Shown: one piece after another, positions 7,885-10,281 of the stretch
Numbering within the stretch: the first letter of the stretch is position 1
How the letters are laid out: each line of letters starts with the position of its first letter
NCBI GenBank assembly: GCA_030619685.1
Contig: JAUXAX010000070.1
Coordinates: forward strand, 1-10,281
DNA length: 10,281 bases
Direction: 5' to 3'
From: Dehalococcoidia bacterium
GTDB taxonomy: Bacteria; Chloroflexota; Dehalococcoidia; SZUA-161
Notes under the pieces: generated by a model
What the model saw: the letters and a program-made list of their open reading frames with translations, nothing else
Databases searched by the model: none
Told to the model about the DNA's origin: nothing
Program-made: the position numbers and the translations under genes

Positions 7885-8886
7885 TCATGCTGTGAACTTC
7901 ACCCGTTCCTTCTTAAATTCCTTAATCGTGAAAAGCTCCTCGTATTCCTGAATGCCACTCTGGGCAGCAATTCTCTCTATAGTGCGTTGCAACCCCTCTT
8001 TTGTCTTACCGTGAATCATGGTAAACACATTATACGGCCAACTCTGATTTGTCTTTCGCTCGTAGCAGTGGCTCACCTCCCTGAAAGCGGACATCATCTC
8101 GCCCGCTTCCTCAACTCTCGAGGGCGGAACTCTCCAGCAGACCATGGCGTTAGCCGCAAAGCCGACATTTTGGTGCCTGATCGATGCACCGAAGCGCCGC
8201 ATAACACCGCGCTCCTTAAGCCGTCGGCAGCATCTCAGGAACTCATTGACTTCCATACCAACATGCTCTGCCATAGCATCGAAGGGCCTGCTCAGCAAAG
8301 GGATGTCCTGCTGTATCTCGCTGATCGCTGCCTTTTCCGAAGACGATAGCGTAGACAACGCTTGCAACGCGCCTTTCGGCTTCTTAGGCGAATTATTGGA
8401 AAAATTAACTTGGGGGCCACTTTCTGCCATATCGAAGAAGAGGCCTATTTTGAAATGCCGCACCGCTGGCAAATCCAGTACTTGCTCCGGGCAAACCTTA
8501 TTGGCCAAAGCTTGTAGCTCACTCTTCAGGTCATTACCCGGCGGAACAGCCAGGGTGAACCACAGATTGAGAGCGCCAGCTCTACTGTAATTATGGCTCA
8601 CTCCGGGATGCTCATTCACCATCTGTGCCGCCTCTTCGAGCCTTTCCTCTGGGACGCGCATGGCCACCAGAGTGCTCTTATAGCCAAGGCTCCGTGAATC
8701 GAAGACGGGGCCGATGGACCGTATAATCCGCGCCTCCTTCAACCGCGTTATTCGCTGAATAACCTCCTTTTCCTCCAACCCAAGGCTTGACCCCAGGTCG
8801 ACGAAGGGTTCCCGGCTAAGGGGGAAATTTGCCTGCAACAGATTGAGCAAGCCTCTGTCAGTATTGTCCAGCTTGACTTCTTTCAC
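7885..8886 (-). CDS. ahbAB: siroheme decarboxylase, AhbA-AhbB fusion (two Lrp/AsnC-fold modules)
   Basis: Decarboxylates siroheme at C12 and C18 to 12,18-didecarboxysiroheme. In Desulfovibrio and methanogens this is done by a complex of two related proteins, AhbA and AhbB; here both lie in one 333-residue chain. Module 1 (about 1-155) has an AsnC-type helix-turn-helix-like start (LDNTDRGLLNLLQ) and the segment HNYSRAGALNLWFTLAVP from H98. Module 2 (about 179-333) repeats the plan, with RRFGASIRHQNVGFAANAMV (231-250) and HCYERK followed by WPYNVFTMIHG (273-293), typical of AhbB/NirG/NirH. A polar linker (about 155-178) joins them. The family resembles Lrp regulators, but the context of ahbC, ahbD and sirC makes the enzyme role much more likely. 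The start is a GTG with only a weak ribosome site and no earlier in-frame candidate nearby. Paralogous NirD-NirL-type fusions are known, so the fusion itself is not unprecedented. Confidence 0.9.
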   Translation of the reverse strand: MKEVKLDNTDRGLLNLLQANFPLSREPFVDLGSSLGLEEKEVIQRITRLKEARIIRSIGPVFDSRSLGYKSTLVAMRVPEERLEEAAQMVNEHPGVSHNYSRAGALNLWFTLAVPPGNDLKSELQALANKVCPEQVLDLPAVRHFKIGLFFDMAESGPQVNFSNNSPKKPKGALQALSTLSSSEKAAISEIQQDIPLLSRPFDAMAEHVGMEVNEFLRCCRRLKERGVMRRFGASIRHQNVGFAANAMVCWRVPPSRVEEAGEMMSAFREVSHCYERKTNQSWPYNVFTMIHGKTKEGLQRTIERIAAQSGIQEYEELFTIKEFKKERVKFTA

Positions 8887-8970
8887 CTTTTGCCCGTTTT
8901 CATATGAGTCCCAAGATTGTTGTTCGTTAAAAGGATATCGTCGCCTCAGTTTGTCATCTTCGCCCTCTAT
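8887..8970 (-). other. 84-base gap between ahbD and ahbAB
   Basis: This is the longest gap inside the operon. An out-of-frame ATG lies 17 bases before the ahbAB GTG. I see no convincing -35/-10 pair, hairpin terminator or riboswitch in it. Confidence 0.4.
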
Positions 8971-10077
8971 TCATACCTTGCACGCTGGCCTTGAGCCGCG
9001 CCTGGCAACCGGTTGATACATGCAATATGGTTCCGCCTCAAGATAGTCGCCAGTAGCCTCATAGGCCCGGGCGCGGCAGCCACCACAAGGTCGCCGGTAT
9101 TCGCAAACGCCGCACTTACCTTTGAGGTTCGAGAGGTCTCTGAGTTCTGTAAAGAGGGGTGAATCGGCCCAGATTTTGGGAAAACTCTCGCTTCGCACAT
9201 TTCCCGCCTCGACATTGAGATACCCACACCCCTGTATTCGGCCCACATGAGAGATGAAGCAAAAGCCTACACCGGCGAGACACCCCCTGGTGGCCGAATC
9301 CAGGGTTGAAGGACGGCCCGTCACGCCTTTCGCACTCTCTTTCTGCCTCTGCAGAGTTATCCGCATGTAGTGCGGGGCATCAGTAGGCTTGAAGGATATC
9401 CGATTGCCGAACTGCAACTGCTTGTCATAGATCCAATTGAGTATCTGTTCATGTTCTTGGGGAAGGAGTTCAACCTCGGCCAGGTCTTTTCCCCGCCCTG
9501 TCGGCACCAACATGAACGGGTGCAAGGCAACAGCTCCCAGGTCCAGCGCAAGGTTCAGCAGGCCGTCCAGATGAGGCGCATTCATCTTAGTGATGGTGCT
9601 ATTTATCTGCACATCTATTCCGGCGCGGCGCGCCTCTTTTACGCCCGCCACCGCAGCCTCGAAAGCGCCGACTTTCCCGCGAAACTCGTCTTGCAACTTG
9701 GGAATAGGAAAGTCAATGCTCACCCCGATTCGAGATATTGGCACCTCCTTCATCGCGGCAGCCACCTCGCTCGTGATGAGCGTGCCGTTGGTGCCGAGCA
9801 CCACGCGAAGACCACGCTCTGTGGCATATTTGCCGATCTGGAATATGTCTGAACGAAGAAGGGGCTCCCCGCCAGTAAGGATCAGAATTGGCTTGCCCAC
9901 CTCCAAAATGCTATCGATCAGCTTGAAGCACTCCTCAGTAGGTAGTTCACCTTCGTAATTCGCATCTGCTGCCGCTGCTCGACAATGGACACAGAACAGG
10001 TTGCACCTTTTGGTTATCTCCCAGGCTACCAGCTTCAAGTCCGGGGTGAGGCGATTCTTATCGGCTGCTTCTGTCAT
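8971..10077 (-). CDS. ahbD: radical SAM heme b synthase AhbD
   Basis: In the siroheme-dependent route AhbD oxidatively decarboxylates the two propionates of Fe-coproporphyrin III to vinyl groups, giving heme b. The 368-residue protein opens with the radical SAM cluster motif CxxxCxxC (C25, C29, C32 in RCNLFCVHC). GGEP at 69-72 is the SAM-binding motif, followed by GTNGTLI and GVSIDFP. The C-terminal SPASM-type region has cysteines C266, C273, C284, C322, C325, C331, C334 and C352 for auxiliary iron-sulfur clusters. The stretch RGCLAGVGFCFISHVGRIQG and the final CGGCRARAYEATGDYL pattern fit AhbD better than AhbC/NirJ. It starts with ATG overlapping the ahbC stop (ATGA). A related peptide-modifying SPASM enzyme is unlikely given the neighbours. 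Confidence 0.9.
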   Translation of the reverse strand: MTEAADKNRLTPDLKLVAWEITKRCNLFCVHCRAAAADANYEGELPTEECFKLIDSILEVGKPILILTGGEPLLRSDIFQIGKYATERGLRVVLGTNGTLITSEVAAAMKEVPISRIGVSIDFPIPKLQDEFRGKVGAFEAAVAGVKEARRAGIDVQINSTITKMNAPHLDGLLNLALDLGAVALHPFMLVPTGRGKDLAEVELLPQEHEQILNWIYDKQLQFGNRISFKPTDAPHYMRITLQRQKESAKGVTGRPSTLDSATRGCLAGVGFCFISHVGRIQGCGYLNVEAGNVRSESFPKIWADSPLFTELRDLSNLKGKCGVCEYRRPCGGCRARAYEATGDYLEAEPYCMYQPVARRGSRPACKV

Positions 10078-10281
10078 GGCACAATTCCAATCTCCTGGTC
10101 GGTAAGATAGCAGGCCGGGTCTTCCTGCCAGATGTCACCAAAGACTGCCTCGGCCCGTGCTCTCAGGTTGCCATTACAAATATCGAGGTAGTTGCATCGC
10201 GCGCAGCGGCCTTTGAGCAATGCCTTTCGATCCTTTAGACCACGCATCACTGGATTTGAGGTATCCAGCCATATATGGCCG
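10074..10281 (-). CDS. ahbC: radical SAM AhbC / NirJ-type 12,18-didecarboxysiroheme deacetylase (C-terminal fragment)
   Basis: Only the last 68 codons are in the window; the frame is open to the right edge. AhbC removes the two acetate side chains of 12,18-didecarboxysiroheme, leaving methyl groups, to give Fe-coproporphyrin III. The fragment shows the C-terminal cysteine-rich part of the family: KGRCARCNYLDICNGNLRAR, then GDIWQEDPACYLTDQEIG shortly before the stop. This is the typical ending of AhbC and of the heme d1 protein NirJ. The stop TGA overlaps the ahbD ATG. With ahbD and ahbAB next to it and no other heme d1 genes seen, AhbC is favoured over NirJ, but the N-terminal half needed to confirm this is outside the window. 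Confidence 0.88.
   Translation of the reverse strand, partial: GHIWLDTSNPVMRGLKDRKALLKGRCARCNYLDICNGNLRARAEAVFGDIWQEDPACYLTDQEIGIVP

Noticed and set aside
7885..8886. Reading the two-module Lrp/AsnC-like protein as a transcription regulator
   Set aside because: Both modules carry the AhbA/AhbB-type HxY segments, and the gene is embedded between ahbD and sirC, so siroheme decarboxylase fits better.
8971..10281. The radical SAM pair as a peptide-modifying (SPASM) natural-product cluster
   Set aside because: No precursor peptide frame is seen, the C-terminal motifs match AhbC and AhbD, and all neighbours are tetrapyrrole genes.

Overview
The window looks like chromosomal DNA of an anaerobic bacterium, about 55% GC by eye. 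The main content is a minus-strand run of nine tightly packed genes for tetrapyrrole synthesis. Together they spell out the siroheme-dependent ("alternative") route to heme b, known from sulfate reducers, some other anaerobic bacteria and methanogens. None of the genes of the ordinary coproporphyrin/protoporphyrin routes (hemE, hemF/N, hemG/Y, hemH) is present here. The protein style (MnmE, HemA, fused CobA-HemD) would fit a Chloroflexota/Dehalococcoidia-like or a Firmicutes-like anaerobe. That placement is a guess, because no phylogenetic marker is complete.

Layout. On the plus strand, positions 2-649 carry the 3' part of mnmE (tRNA-modifying GTPase), which enters from the left edge. A near-perfect sigma-70-type promoter (690-719) follows, driving tRNA-Ala(CGC) (730-802) and probably tRNA-Arg(CCT) (848-923). 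Positions 924-1131 are a convergent spacer with no gene and no convincing terminator. From 1132 to the right edge everything is on the minus strand.

In transcription order (right to left) the operon reads: ahbC (3' end only), ahbD, an ahbA-ahbB fusion, a precorrin-2 dehydrogenase (sirC type), hemA, hemC, a cobA-hemD fusion, hemB, hemL. Most junctions overlap or are a few bases apart. The exceptions are an 84-nt gap between ahbD and ahbAB and a 28-nt gap between ahbAB and sirC.

Pathway logic. HemA and HemL make 5-aminolevulinate from glutamyl-tRNA, HemB makes porphobilinogen, HemC makes hydroxymethylbilane, and the HemD half makes uroporphyrinogen III. The CobA half methylates it to precorrin-2 and the dehydrogenase oxidises this to sirohydrochlorin. 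After iron insertion, AhbAB decarboxylates siroheme, AhbC forms Fe-coproporphyrin III, and AhbD forms heme b. The only step from glutamyl-tRNA to heme b with no recognisable gene here is the sirohydrochlorin ferrochelatase. It may lie beyond the right edge or elsewhere in the genome. No new system is evident. The points of most interest are the near-complete pathway in one operon, the fused siroheme decarboxylase and the missing chelatase.
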